45,494 nt of DNA from an uncultured bacterium (lineage in GTDB: Bacteria > Bacteroidota > Rhodothermia > Rhodothermales > UBA10348). Each line of letters begins with the position of its first letter. The stretch's first letter is position 1. Below the pieces are notes generated by a model. That model did not search any database, was not told the origin of the DNA, and saw nothing but the letters and a program-made list of their open reading frames with translations. Made by a program: the position numbers and the translations under genes. The DNA lies in the NCBI GenBank assembly GCA_938018055.1, contig CALIKL010000047.1:1-45494 (forward strand), given 5' to 3'. This document shows positions 26,024-34,758 of this stretch, piece by piece.

Positions 26024-26965
26024 TCAAAATTCGCCGACGAAGGCAATCTCGGGTTTGAGGCGGTAGCCTGTCTCGCGTTCTACTGTTTCCACGACCCGAT
26101 CGATCATGGCTCGAACATCCGCTGCGGTTCCGTTTCCACGATTGATCATGATATTGGCGTGGCGGTGCGTGATTTCGATGCCTCCAATTCGCGTCCCTTT
26201 CATCCCACACTGATCGATCAGTCTGCCCGCTCCGATGCCTTCGATTTTCTGGAAGATCGAACCAGCGCTTGGCTCCGTATCCAAGGGCGGATGCCGCTCG
26301 GCCCGCCAAGCCAGGTTTTCCCGGATGATGCGTCGCATCCGGTCTTTTGACCCGGGCTCCAGCTGGAATCGGGCACTGAGTACGATATCTCCAGAATGAT
26401 GCAGGATGGACTGATCGTAACCGAAGTCGAAATAGTCCCGATCCCGGTTTGTGATGGAACCATCTGGATGCATCAACCGGGCATCCAGAACGACTTCGTC
26501 GATGAACATCGTTCGTTCCCGGGCGGGAGCAGGAGCTAGAAAATGCAGGTTTTGCCAAAGGGCGCCCCCAACGGTTGAGGGGATACCCGCGTAATGCTCT
26601 ATTCCCGAAAAGCCCGATTCCACGGCAAACTCAATCAGGTCAGGCCAGACTATGGCACCGCTTTCTACCGTCAGGATGCCGTCATCGGAAATTGACCGTG
26701 CCGTAGCTGCATTCCGGATGACCAGGCCTCGGAATCCTCGGTCTCCGACCAGGATATTGGCACCCAGCCCCAAAACGAAATGAGGTATCTCGTGCGCAGA
26801 GACCAGGCGCAAAGCGCGAGCAAGCTCGTCGGCCGAGCGGGCTTCAAAGTAACCATCGGCGGGGCCACCAATCTTGAACGTGGTGTACGGCGCCAGGCGA
26901 TGATCTCGGAGGATGCGATCCGTACCGAATTCAGCTTCGAGAACAGCCCATTGTTCAGCATTCAT
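26024..26965 (-). CDS. murB: UDP-N-acetylenolpyruvoylglucosamine reductase
   Basis: MurB reduces UDP-GlcNAc-enolpyruvate to UDP-MurNAc for peptidoglycan synthesis, using FAD and NADPH. The ATG at 26965 gives 313 residues; the frame extends further upstream without family similarity. FAD-binding segments are TTFKIGGPADGYF and LGLGANILVGDRGFRG. The AGIPSTVGGALWQN loop, the proton-donating Ser in SAGSIFQKIEG, and GAGRLIDQCGMKGTRIGG complete the pattern. The C-terminal KPEIAFVGEF carries the conserved Glu. The Ala-His-Ala segment after the NAG-equivalent loop is divergent. It lies at the head of the minus-strand run into ccmBCDE. Confidence 0.92.
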   Translation of the reverse strand: MNAEQWAVLEAEFGTDRILRDHRLAPYTTFKIGGPADGYFEARSADELARALRLVSAHEIPHFVLGLGANILVGDRGFRGLVIRNAATARSISDDGILTVESGAIVWPDLIEFAVESGFSGIEHYAGIPSTVGGALWQNLHFLAPAPARERTMFIDEVVLDARLMHPDGSITNRDRDYFDFGYDQSILHHSGDIVLSARFQLEPGSKDRMRRIIRENLAWRAERHPPLDTEPSAGSIFQKIEGIGAGRLIDQCGMKGTRIGGIEITHRHANIMINRGNGTAADVRAMIDRVVETVERETGYRLKPEIAFVGEF

Positions 26966-27130
26966 ACAGGCCTGCAGACTTCTGTCGACGGTAACGGATA
27001 TTTTTGAAGGGACCCGTAATTCGTCTGGATTTCCGCTTTGCGGGAGCAGGACGCGCAACTCCTGGGTTGAGCGTCCGTTTGAACAAGATAGCCCACGAAC
27101 ATCATTTCAACGGAAGAGCATTCAGTGAAC

Positions 27131-27967
27131 ATGGCGCAACAGCAATACCCCAATTTATCACGTGCTGCCCTCAAGCTTCTGAGCAGCGCATTCATTTTCA
27201 TCATCGTCGTCTCTCTTGCCGGCGGGTGCATGACAACCAGCATCGGGTCCGGAGAGGGCGCGGTCAAATACAGCGTCTTCGGAGGAACGGATCTGGAGAA
27301 GCTTTACGGAGAAGGGCTTCAAGTACATGCCCCGTGGGTCAATTTGATCCGCTATGATGTTCGCGTTCAGGAACAGTTGGAAGACATCACGGCACTTTCC
27401 TCCAACGGGCTTTCCATTGGAATGGATGCTTCGATTCGCTGGCGTCCAGAGGCCGGAGCCCTTCCCAACCTCCACGTTACCTACGGAGAGGATTATTATC
27501 GCAAGCTCGTGCAGCCTGAATTGCGCTCCGCGGTCCGCGAAATCGTCGGGCAGTACACTCCAGAAGAGCTGTATTCTTCCCGCCGTACTGAGCTTCAAGA
27601 AGCCATTTTTGCGCAGGTCCGCGATGCGGTATCAGGGGAAGATGTGACAGTGGATGCTGTTTTGATCCGTGACATTTCCCTGCCGGATCAGATTCGAGGT
27701 GCTATCGAAAACAAGCTCAAAGAGGAACAGGAAGCCGAGCGCTATCAGTTCACGCTCGAGAAAGAACGTCTCGAGGCCGAGCGAAAAGAAATCGAGGCAA
27801 CGGGTCAGGCTGAGTATCAGCGCATCATCACGCAAAGCCTGTCTACCCAGTTCCTGCGCTTCAAGGGTATCGAGGCCACGCAGGCACTTGCCAATTCGCC
27901 CAACTCCAAGACCGTTGTGATCGGCAGTGGTAGTGATGGTCTGCCCATCATTCTGGGTAACCAGTAG
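27131..27967 (+). CDS. Prohibitin-like SPFH/band 7 protein
   Basis: This 278-residue protein has an N-terminal hydrophobic anchor (FIFIIVVSLAGGC, which may be an imperfect lipobox). It is followed by a prohibitin-type SPFH domain (GLQVHAPWVNLIRYDVRVQEQ, IGMDASIRWRP, LVQPELRSAVREIVGQY) and a coiled-coil tail (KLKEEQEAERYQFTLEKERLEAERKEIE). Such proteins form large ring or cage assemblies on membranes and often protect or gather membrane proteins and proteases. ATG 27131 is chosen; GTG 27125 would add two residues. It is transcribed divergently from murB. Confidence 0.88.
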   Translation: MAQQQYPNLSRAALKLLSSAFIFIIVVSLAGGCMTTSIGSGEGAVKYSVFGGTDLEKLYGEGLQVHAPWVNLIRYDVRVQEQLEDITALSSNGLSIGMDASIRWRPEAGALPNLHVTYGEDYYRKLVQPELRSAVREIVGQYTPEELYSSRRTELQEAIFAQVRDAVSGEDVTVDAVLIRDISLPDQIRGAIENKLKEEQEAERYQFTLEKERLEAERKEIEATGQAEYQRIITQSLSTQFLRFKGIEATQALANSPNSKTVVIGSGSDGLPIILGNQ

Positions 27968-27973
27968 TCTTTC

Positions 27974-27987
27974 GGGGCTCGTGCCCC
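27974..27987. repeat. Perfect hairpin between the SPFH and MGMT-like genes
   Basis: GGGGC (27974-27978) and GCCCC (27983-27987) flank a TCGT loop, 7 bp after the SPFH stop and just before the AGGAGA ribosome-binding site of the next gene. It could act as an intrinsic end or an RNA processing site. No T tract follows. Confidence 0.35.
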
Positions 27988-28003
27988 ACGCAGGAGAAGC
28001 ACC

Positions 28004-28342
28004 ATGGCTGCCAAGGCACCTTCGGATTTTTTCGAGCGGGTCTGGGAGGTGGTCGCCGAAATCCCATTCGGCACCGTGACAACCTATGGCCACATTGCCG
28101 CGCACTTGGGTTCAAAGCGCGCAGCGCGCACCGTAGGGTGGGCGCTGCGCGCAGCAGCCCAGAGCGGTTTGCCTTGTCACCGAGTTGTCGATCGATACGG
28201 TGGCCTGAGCGGACATGCCGCGTTTGGGGGCCCCCATGTGATGGAAGATTTGTTGCGCAGCGAGGGGGTCACGTTCGTGCAACGGGAAGATGATGTTGCG
28301 TGCGTGGACATGTCGCGGCATCTCTGGGTACCGGGAGACTAG
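28004..28342 (+). CDS. Short MGMT-family DNA alkylation protein
   Basis: This 112-residue protein is the DNA-binding domain of the O6-methylguanine-DNA methyltransferase family without the N-terminal domain. Visible features are FERVWEVVAEIPFGTVTTYGHIA, ARTVGWALRA (DNA-binding helix and Arg finger) and the active-site motif PCHRVV with Cys58. Alkyltransferase-like (Atl) proteins have the same size but usually replace this Cys with Trp, so this one may still accept alkyl groups. An AGGAGA sequence lies 7 bp before the ATG, a good ribosome-binding site. Confidence 0.87.
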   Translation: MAAKAPSDFFERVWEVVAEIPFGTVTTYGHIAAHLGSKRAARTVGWALRAAAQSGLPCHRVVDRYGGLSGHAAFGGPHVMEDLLRSEGVTFVQREDDVACVDMSRHLWVPGD

Positions 28343-28389
28343 TTCCTCCCAAACCCGGGTAAGGCGACTACGTGCTCCTGGGTTAAACG

Positions 28390-29679
28390 CTATCGCAGCG
28401 CGCCGAGCGTATCGTAAAATCCAGGGAACGACACATTGGCAATGGATGCGTCCCGGATGAGGGTGGCGCCTTTTGCGGCGAGACCGGCCACGGCAAATGC
28501 CATTGCGATGCGGTGATCATGATGCGTCGCAATCTCGGCTCCCGACAAACCGGTTCCTCCGGTTATGGCCATGCCGTCGTCAAATTCTTCGACGTCTGCT
28601 CCCATCGCACGCAGACCCGATACGACGGCAGCAATCCGATCCGATTCTTTGTGACGCAGTTCGGCGGCTCCGCGGATTTCGGTGATTCCATCAGCAAAGA
28701 CTCCTGCTACGGCCAGAATGGGAATTTCGTCGATCAAATTGGGAATGACCGGACCATCAACTCGGATGCCGGACAAGGGCGCTGATTTGACGAAGAGATC
28801 TCCAATGGGCTCTCCATTGACATCCCGTTCATTCTCAATGCGAATATCCGCACCCATCGCCCGGAGTACATCGAGCAGTCCCGTACGGGAAGGATTCAAA
28901 CCAACCCGGGGCATTCGGATAAGGGAGCCGTCCAGGATGCTGGCAGCGACGAGCAGAAAAGCGGCCGCAGAGAAGTCTCCTGGAATGCTCCACATCCGCG
29001 CGGCTGGCGCCTCTCCTCCGGTTACGCTGATGATAGCCTCGTCGCCCATCCGGATGCGGCTCAATCCCAGCATGCGTTCCGTGTGGTCCCGTGACGGTTT
29101 GTGCTCGATAACCGATGTCTCCCCATCGGCATAAAGCCCTGCAAGCAATACGCAGGATTTTACCTGCGCCGATGCAATGGGAAGTCGATAGGCAATCGGT
29201 GTTAGCAGCCCCGAAATCGCCCGGATTGAGAGGGGAGCATGTCCGTCGTTGCCGCTTATGTCGGCACCCATTTCGCGAAGCGGATTCATGATGCGACCCA
29301 TGGGACGACCGGAAAGGGAGGCGTCGCCGATCAGGCTGCTCGAGAAGGATTGACCGGCCAGTATTCCGGAGAGTAGCCGCATCGTAGTCCCCGAGTTTCC
29401 ACAGTCAAGGGCACTGGATGGAGCACGCAATCCGTGCAGCCCTTCGCCATGGACCACGAGGGCGTCATCGTCTTTTTCGACCCGAATTCCGAGCGCGCGC
29501 ACACACGACAGGGTGGATTGCGGGTCAGCTGCATCGGGGAATCCGACAATACGGGAGGTTCCATCTGCAATGGCCGAGAAGAGGGCGCTGCGATGCGCGA
29601 TCGATTTATCTGCGGGCAGTGCCACAGCTCCGACAAGTGCGTCAGCAGGTTGGATGGTCTGTGAATCAGGTGGGGGCAT
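28390..29679 (-). CDS. aroA: 3-phosphoshikimate 1-carboxyvinyltransferase (EPSP synthase)
   Basis: AroA makes 5-enolpyruvylshikimate-3-phosphate in the shikimate pathway, whose product chorismate also feeds menF. The 429-residue protein has ALPADKSIAHRSA near the N-terminus, DCGNSGTTMRLLSG, SLSGRPMGRI, IASAQVKSCVLLAGL, and the catalytic-site segments EIRGAAELRHKESDR and THHDHRIAMAFA. The ATG at 29679 has an AGGA 8-9 nt upstream; a GTG at 29703 would overlap add by 11 bp. It follows add on the same strand with a 13-bp gap. Confidence 0.94.
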   Translation of the reverse strand: MPPPDSQTIQPADALVGAVALPADKSIAHRSALFSAIADGTSRIVGFPDAADPQSTLSCVRALGIRVEKDDDALVVHGEGLHGLRAPSSALDCGNSGTTMRLLSGILAGQSFSSSLIGDASLSGRPMGRIMNPLREMGADISGNDGHAPLSIRAISGLLTPIAYRLPIASAQVKSCVLLAGLYADGETSVIEHKPSRDHTERMLGLSRIRMGDEAIISVTGGEAPAARMWSIPGDFSAAAFLLVAASILDGSLIRMPRVGLNPSRTGLLDVLRAMGADIRIENERDVNGEPIGDLFVKSAPLSGIRVDGPVIPNLIDEIPILAVAGVFADGITEIRGAAELRHKESDRIAAVVSGLRAMGADVEEFDDGMAITGGTGLSGAEIATHHDHRIAMAFAVAGLAAKGATLIRDASIANVSFPGFYDTLGALR

Positions 29680-29692
29680 GCGCTGGGTCCTG

Positions 29693-30742
29693 CTATGGAG
29701 CACCGAATATCACGGATTCGGCGTCTGCCACAAGCTGCATCTTATCGGCGAAGGGAAGGAAAGCGTGACGGAAGCCGTTCAAGGCCGCTTCGCGCGTCTG
29801 CTGAGCATCGAGACCACAACGGGTGTGCGCAAGCCACAATTCCCCCGTATTCGAGGTATGGCTAAAGAGACGACTGTCGGTATTGATGGTGACCGGGACA
29901 CCAGCCTCAACCAGTTGTTTCATGGGGTGTCCTTCGTAGGAAGGCACCACATGCGTCTGCACATTGCTGGTTGGGCAGATCTCCAAAGGGATCTGCCGAT
30001 CCGCGACATACCGCAGAAGCTCTGGGTCGTCCACCAAGGTCACGCCATGTCCTATCCGATGGGCTCCACAGAAAAACAGGGCCTGCCTTATGGATTCCGG
30101 TCCCCAGGATTCTCCGGCATGGACGGTTAAATTCAACAGGCTATTCCGGGCGTGGTAGAAAGCATTCAGATGTTGCTTTGCCGGGTTTCCGGCTTCTCCT
30201 CCGGCCAGATCGAATCCGATCACTCCGCGCCCCAGATACCGCTCAGCCAGCTCCGCTTGGGCTACAGAGGCTTCAATAAATCGGTCCCGAAGGGCGCATA
30301 CGATGACGCCCGACTTGATTCCGAATTCGGCCTCTGCGCGCGCCAAACCGTCCAATACTGCGTCCATGACGGCTTCCATCGAAAGACCTTCGGCCGTGTG
30401 GAGGACTGGGCCGAATCGGACTTCGAGCCACCTCACGTTTTCAGCGGCGAAATCCGCCGCCATTTCGTACGCAACTCGCGACAGCACTTCTTCCGATTGC
30501 ATCAGGCCAATCGTGTACTTGAACCAGGCCAAATATTCCCAGAGATCAGAAGAGTCATCAACTTTCTTCAGCTCGGTCGTAAGGCCTTCGAGGTCATGCG
30601 CGGGTAGCAGATCCATGCGATCCAGCCTTGCAGCTTCTTCCAGCATGGTTTCCAGACGCATGGCCCCGTCAAGGTGCGAGTGCAACTCGGCCTTGGGCCA
30701 GCTGTGAATCAAGGGGCGGGTCAGTTCGGGAGTGACTTTCAT
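29693..30742 (-). CDS. add: Adenosine deaminase
   Basis: This 349-residue amidohydrolase converts adenosine to inosine in purine salvage. Zinc and substrate motifs are ELHSHLDGAMR (HxH), VRFGPVLHT, FDLAGGEAG, TVHAGESWG (metal His and catalytic Glu), RIGHGVTL, EICPTSNVQT and INTDSRLFS (metal Asp). The order is that of the family. The ATG at 30742 precedes the TPELTRPLIHSWPKAE segment; an upstream in-frame start would add 12 unrelated residues. A different deaminase substrate cannot be excluded, since related enzymes act on other purines. It is divergent from tatA. Confidence 0.88.
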   Translation of the reverse strand: MKVTPELTRPLIHSWPKAELHSHLDGAMRLETMLEEAARLDRMDLLPAHDLEGLTTELKKVDDSSDLWEYLAWFKYTIGLMQSEEVLSRVAYEMAADFAAENVRWLEVRFGPVLHTAEGLSMEAVMDAVLDGLARAEAEFGIKSGVIVCALRDRFIEASVAQAELAERYLGRGVIGFDLAGGEAGNPAKQHLNAFYHARNSLLNLTVHAGESWGPESIRQALFFCGAHRIGHGVTLVDDPELLRYVADRQIPLEICPTSNVQTHVVPSYEGHPMKQLVEAGVPVTINTDSRLFSHTSNTGELWLAHTRCGLDAQQTREAALNGFRHAFLPFADKMQLVADAESVIFGAP

Positions 30743-30824
30743 GAATCGAAAATAGGCATCCCCCAAACGGCACCCCAACCATTATTGTCGCTACTCGCGG
30801 AGGAACCCGAAAAAAGTCGTATCG

Positions 30825-30854
30825 TTGTGTACTCGCTGACCGAACGTACAATTG
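30825..30854 (+). promoter_or_regulatory. Candidate tatA promoter
   Basis: TTG (30825-30827), a 19-bp spacer and TACAATTG (30847-30854) closely match the Bacteroidota TTG/TAnnTTTG promoter with one mismatch in the -7 element. The tatA ATG lies 22 bp downstream. Confidence 0.4.
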
Positions 30855-30876
30855 ACCGATTCCAACCCGCACTGTT

Positions 30877-31140
30877 ATGGGAAGCCTGGGACCTTTCGAA
30901 CTCGTACTCATATTCTTGGCCATCCTTTTGATTTTTGGTGCCAAGCGTATTCCAGAGATTGCCCGTGGTTTGGGCAAAGGAATCAAGGAGTTCAAGTCGG
31001 CCACGAATGAGATTTCGCGCGAATTGAACGTGAATGAGCCCGCCAACCGGATTCACCCGACGCCGCCTCAGCAGGGACAGACCGCGCCCCGCCAGCCTGA
31101 GCAGCAGCCGGATACCAACGAAGGCGCGCATCCGCAGTAG
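30877..31140 (+). CDS. tatA: Sec-independent translocase subunit TatA
   Basis: TatA forms the pore component for export of folded proteins such as cofactor-containing enzymes. The 87-residue protein has a short N-terminus, a single helix (FELVLIFLAILLIFG), the FGAKRIPEIARGLGKGIKEFK hinge and amphipathic helix, and a Gln/Pro-rich tail. It could be TatA or TatE; TatB is longer as a rule. No tatC is adjacent. A promoter-like site lies just upstream and a stem-loop lies 19 bp after the stop. Confidence 0.92.
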   Translation: MGSLGPFELVLIFLAILLIFGAKRIPEIARGLGKGIKEFKSATNEISRELNVNEPANRIHPTPPQQGQTAPRQPEQQPDTNEGAHPQ

Positions 31141-31159
31141 AAAGCTCGTGCCCGATCCG

Positions 31160-31186
31160 CCCACAAGGCGCTCCTTGTCTTGTGGG
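31160..31186 (+). terminator. Stem-loop after tatA
   Basis: CCCACAAG (31160-31167) and CTTGTGGG (31179-31186) form a perfect 8-bp stem with an 11-nt loop, 19 bp after the tatA stop. No T tract follows, so terminator function is inferred from strength and position. A second stem, CAACGCT/AGCGTTG (31263-31282), lies nearer sucD. The rest of the 232-bp gap shows no gene. Confidence 0.5.
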
Positions 31187-31262
31187 AATCGAGACAATTG
31201 TGAGCGTACGTGAATGGCTCAGTTGCCCGAGCCCATCGGGAAATTTTCGACAGGTGTTTACA

Positions 31263-31282
31263 CAACGCTGATTGAAGCGTTG
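31263..31282. repeat. Inverted repeat upstream of sucD
   Basis: CAACGCT (31263-31269) and AGCGTTG (31276-31282) form a perfect 7-bp inverted repeat with a GATTGA centre. It overlaps a weak promoter-like pair, TTG (31272-31274) and TAAACTTC (31295-31302), so it may be an operator for sucD or an RNA hairpin. Confidence 0.3.
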
Positions 31283-31372
31283 CCGTGTTGCCCGTAAACT
31301 TCTGATTCGGTGTATCGATCTTCTCACGCACCACTCGGGCTCGCCCAATAGAATCACCCAACTCCACGGACC

Positions 31373-32248
31373 ATGGCCATTCTGGTTGATAACAATACTC
31401 GCCTTGTCGTTCAGGGCTTCACAGGAAAGGAAGGATCATTCCATTCCGAGCAGATGATTGAATACGGAACGCCCCTCGTTGCGGGTGTGACGCCTGGCAA
31501 GGGTGGCACTACTCATCTGGATCGTCCTGTGTTCAACACAGTCTCTGAAGCCGTAGATCAGGAGGGAGCCAATGCTTCCGTGATTTTCGTTCCGCCTCCG
31601 TTTGCAGCTGACGCTGTTTTGGAAGCAGCTGACGCAGGTATCGAGACGATCATCTGCATCACCGAAGGGATTCCGGTCAAGGATATGATTCCTGTGTATC
31701 GGTATGTCAAGGAGAAAGGTGCGGCCCTCGTTGGCCCGAACTGTCCCGGTGTGCTTACACCAGGTCAGGCCAAAGTTGGCATCATGCCAGCCATGATTTT
31801 TTCAGAAGGCCCGGTCGGAGTCGTCTCGCGCAGTGGTACCCTCACGTACGAGGCGGTGGATCAGCTGACACGTCAAAATCTTGGTCAATCCACCGCTGTC
31901 GGTATCGGTGGTGATCCGATCATCGGATCCCGGTTCATCGATGTCCTGAAGCGTTTCCAGGCGGATGACGCGACAGAGGCCGTGGTCATGATTGGCGAGA
32001 TCGGTGGAACCGCCGAAGAAGAAGCTGCAGAGTACATCAAGGATCACATGACCAAGCCGGTCTTCGTATTCATCGCAGGCCAGACTGCACCTCCGGGACG
32101 CCGGATGGGACACGCGGGAGCTATTATCTCCGGCGGAAAAGGAACAGCCGAAGACAAGTTCGCAGCGCTCGAAGAAGCGGGTGCCGTGATCGTCAAAAAT
32201 CCGGCTGCCATCGGCGAAACCGTCAAGGCACACGTCAGCATGGTTTGA
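31373..32248 (+). CDS. sucD: Succinyl-CoA synthetase, alpha subunit
   Basis: SucD is the alpha subunit of the TCA-cycle enzyme that converts succinyl-CoA and ADP or GDP to succinate and ATP or GTP. The 291-residue protein has the CoA-binding [15 protein letters not shown] start, [20 protein letters not shown], and the phosphorylated His in [14 protein letters not shown] (about residue 246). The beta subunit sucC is not adjacent. SucD in Bacteroidota is often unlinked from sucC, so this is not odd. engB follows after 41 bp with a stem-loop between. Confidence 0.96.
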   Translation: MAILVDNNTRLVVQGFTGKEGSFHSEQMIEYGTPLVAGVTPGKGGTTHLDRPVFNTVSEAVDQEGANASVIFVPPPFAADAVLEAADAGIETIICITEGIPVKDMIPVYRYVKEKGAALVGPNCPGVLTPGQAKVGIMPAMIFSEGPVGVVSRSGTLTYEAVDQLTRQNLGQSTAVGIGGDPIIGSRFIDVLKRFQADDATEAVVMIGEIGGTAEEEAAEYIKDHMTKPVFVFIAGQTAPPGRRMGHAGAIISGGKGTAEDKFAALEEAGAVIVKNPAAIGETVKAHVSMV

Positions 32249-32250
32249 AC

Positions 32251-32274
32251 GGGTTCATCCAGCGTTTTGAACCC
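32251..32274 (+). terminator. Stem-loop between sucD and engB
   Basis: GGGTTCA (32251-32257) and TGAACCC (32268-32274) form a perfect 7-bp stem with a 10-nt loop, starting 3 bp after the sucD stop. It may end part of the sucD transcripts before engB. Confidence 0.4.
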
Positions 32275-32289
32275 TAAACGATCGACCTC

Positions 32290-32883
32290 ATGACGATCGA
32301 CCAGGTAGCATTTGTAAAGGGTTCGACCAAACTGGGTCAAATGCCCGAAGAGCCCGTCGCGGAATTCGCGTTTGTGGGCCGGTCAAATGTGGGAAAAAGC
32401 TCTTTGATCAACCGCCTGTTCGCGCGAAAAAATCTCGCTCGAACATCATCTACCCCAGGCAAGACCCAGGAAATCAACTTTTACCTGGTGAACGACGCTT
32501 TTCATGTGGTTGATTTGCCCGGATTCGGCTACGCCAAGGTGTCCAAGGTGCAGCGAGCAAAATGGCAGAAGCTGATTGGCTCGTATTTATTGCATCGTGA
32601 ACAGCTGGTAGCGGTATTTCAGCTCATCGATTCGCGTCATGAACCGACAGCGTTGGATAAGGAATTGATGATGCTCATGCGAGAGTCTCCGGCCGAGCAC
32701 GTAATCCTGCTGACCAAAGGAGATAAACTGTCCGGCAATCAACGCCATAAATCCGTTTCCCGGGTGAAGAAGACGTTGGCTTCCCTGGGTCAGGAAAAAC
32801 CTGTCATCCTGACCAGTGCGAATGATGGTCGGGGAAGGGGGGAGATCCTCGATTGGATGGAGACGTGGCTGACCTCATCTTGA
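32290..32883 (+). CDS. engB: Ribosome biogenesis GTP-binding protein EngB/YsxC
   Basis: This 197-residue GTPase helps assemble the large ribosomal subunit and is usually essential. G motifs are visible in order: GRSNVGKSS (residues 30-38), the Thr of SSTPGKTQ, DLPGFGYAKV (G3), LTKGDKL (G4) and TSANDG (G5). The length is standard. It sits 41 bp after sucD and 43 bp before serA in the same direction. Confidence 0.95.
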   Translation: MTIDQVAFVKGSTKLGQMPEEPVAEFAFVGRSNVGKSSLINRLFARKNLARTSSTPGKTQEINFYLVNDAFHVVDLPGFGYAKVSKVQRAKWQKLIGSYLLHREQLVAVFQLIDSRHEPTALDKELMMLMRESPAEHVILLTKGDKLSGNQRHKSVSRVKKTLASLGQEKPVILTSANDGRGRGEILDWMETWLTSS

Positions 32884-32926
32884 TCACCGTTCTACTACAC
32901 ATATACATATAGGACTGCAAACCATC

Positions 32927-34522
32927 ATGTCGTATCGCGTTCTTCTGACCGATTCCGTTCACACGGTCTGTTACGAACTTCTCGAAGCTGCAGGAATGGA
33001 GGCCGTAGATGCCTCGAAGTGGGATGATGAGCGCATCACCGAGGAGTGTGATGCCTTTGATGCCTGGATCGTCCGAAGCGGGACGACCATCACAGCCGAC
33101 TGGATCGAAAAGGCTTCCCGATTGAAAGTTGTAGGTCGTGCCGGCGTGGGCGTGGACAACGTGAATCTGGAAGCGGCAACCAAACGCGGAATTCTGGTCC
33201 TCAATGCTCCGGCTGGGAATACACTTTCGACGGCCGAACATACCATGGCGCTCATGATGAGCGTAATGCGAAACGTGCCAGCGGCCGTGGCCTCCATGAA
33301 AGAAGGTGCCTGGAACCGGAAAGCATTCATGGGTGCGGAGCTTTTCGGCAAGACCCTGGGTGTCGTCGGCCTGGGGAAGATTGGTAAAGAAGTTGCCTCG
33401 CGTGCTGCCGCCTTCGGAATGGACATTATCGGAAGCGACCCCATGATGACGAGCGAGGCAGCCGATCGCATTGGGATAGAGCTGGTTGCTGTGGATGCCA
33501 TCTTCGAACGGGCAGATATCATCACCTTCCATACGCCATTGGTTGCTTCGACTCGTGACCTGATCAATGACGATACGTTGGCGCGCTGTAAGCACGGCGT
33601 CGTCATCCTCAATTGTGCACGCGGAGGAATCGTCAATGAAGCATCGCTACTTCGTGGGCTTGAATCCGGTCAGGTCGGTGGTGCTGGTATGGATGTGTAT
33701 TCCAGTGAGCCGCCACCGGAGTCTATCCGAACCCTGATTGATCATCCTGCAGTGGTATGCACGCCACACATCGCGGCCTCCACCGAGGAGGCGCAAGAGA
33801 AAGTGGCCAGGCAGGTCACTGAACAAGTCATTCGCGCCCTTACGTCCGAACCGGTGCTGACGGCCGTCAATGCCATGGCCGTCCGTCTGGCGGCGCAGTC
33901 AGAAGCACAGCCGTATTTGTCGCTGGCTGAGCATCTCGGAAGTGCGGCGGGTCAGTTGGCCCCTGGGCGGTGCACGCGTATAAAGATCCGATGCCACGGA
34001 GACGTTCCTCGCAAGTACATGGATGTTCTCAGGGTTGCTGCCCTGAAGGGGTACCTGCAGTCGGGTTGGTCCGATCCTGTCAATCTCGTCAATGCGCCTG
34101 TCATTGCTGACGAAGCAGGTATCGCAGTCGACGTGGAAACATTTCACGCTGAAACCAGCCACACCAATCTGGTCGAGCTCGAGTTGCAGACGGAGGATGG
34201 TTCATTCACGATGGCCGGGACACTATTTGGCGACCGGGAAGGTCGAGTTGTTTCCATGGACGGTTACGTGCTCGAAATACCGCTTCATGGCAGAATGCTG
34301 CTCTATCGCAACCAGGACCGTCCCGGAATGCTCGCTGCTGTGGGGTCGTTACTGGCAGAGGAGTCGGTGAACATCGGCAGCATGGCTCTGGGCCGTAATG
34401 AACCGGGAGCAGAAGCCCTGACGGTAATTGCCGTCGACGAGCCTATTCCGACCCATACTCTCGATGCGGTGGCGAACCTGGATGGGGTCCATCGGGTGAG
34501 CATGCTCGAATTCATGCCTTGA
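32927..34522 (+). CDS. serA: D-3-phosphoglycerate dehydrogenase
   Basis: SerA oxidises 3-phosphoglycerate to 3-phosphohydroxypyruvate, the first step of serine synthesis. The 531-residue protein is the long form. It has the substrate and NAD domains (GRAGVGVDNVNL, the nucleotide fold GVVGLGKIGKEVA, NCARGGIVNE, the catalytic His in TPHIAASTEEAQ), then an intervening ASB-like domain. A C-terminal ACT domain (YRNQDRPGMLAAVGSLLAEE) usually senses serine. A 651-bp region without a gene follows. Confidence 0.95.
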   Translation: MSYRVLLTDSVHTVCYELLEAAGMEAVDASKWDDERITEECDAFDAWIVRSGTTITADWIEKASRLKVVGRAGVGVDNVNLEAATKRGILVLNAPAGNTLSTAEHTMALMMSVMRNVPAAVASMKEGAWNRKAFMGAELFGKTLGVVGLGKIGKEVASRAAAFGMDIIGSDPMMTSEAADRIGIELVAVDAIFERADIITFHTPLVASTRDLINDDTLARCKHGVVILNCARGGIVNEASLLRGLESGQVGGAGMDVYSSEPPPESIRTLIDHPAVVCTPHIAASTEEAQEKVARQVTEQVIRALTSEPVLTAVNAMAVRLAAQSEAQPYLSLAEHLGSAAGQLAPGRCTRIKIRCHGDVPRKYMDVLRVAALKGYLQSGWSDPVNLVNAPVIADEAGIAVDVETFHAETSHTNLVELELQTEDGSFTMAGTLFGDREGRVVSMDGYVLEIPLHGRMLLYRNQDRPGMLAAVGSLLAEESVNIGSMALGRNEPGAEALTVIAVDEPIPTHTLDAVANLDGVHRVSMLEFMP

Positions 34523-34626
34523 ATTCTCTTCAGGCACGCCGTACGCTTGTTATTGGACGATTTCCTTGGTAGAGGGGAGTGTCTCGCGTGCTTGAGAATG
34601 TGCAGAACTCGTGCATTCACCATGGC

Positions 34627-34655
34627 TTGACAAACGGAATACGCCCCTCTATATT
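34627..34655 (+). promoter_or_regulatory. Near-consensus promoter (TTGACA-N17-TATATT)
   Basis: TTGACA (34627-34632), a 17-bp spacer and TATATT (34650-34655) match the general sigma-70 consensus almost perfectly. The same bases also fit the Bacteroidota pattern, with TTG then TATATTTA. It points toward the palindrome region and the receptor gene 518 bp away. A small AATCGT/ACgGATT stem begins at 34660, around the expected start site. Confidence 0.6.
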
Positions 34656-34758
34656 TAGGAATCGTTTCGGAAATACGGATTGTTCAACCAGGAAAGGGCC
34701 GCTTTTGGAACTTCGATACAGCTTTTCAACCCCCACCTTTCAAGCGAAACCTGAAATC

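Noticed and set aside
25986-26558. A 190-residue open frame on the minus strand within murB
   Set aside because: It lies wholly inside the murB coding region in another frame, and murB has clear family motifs.
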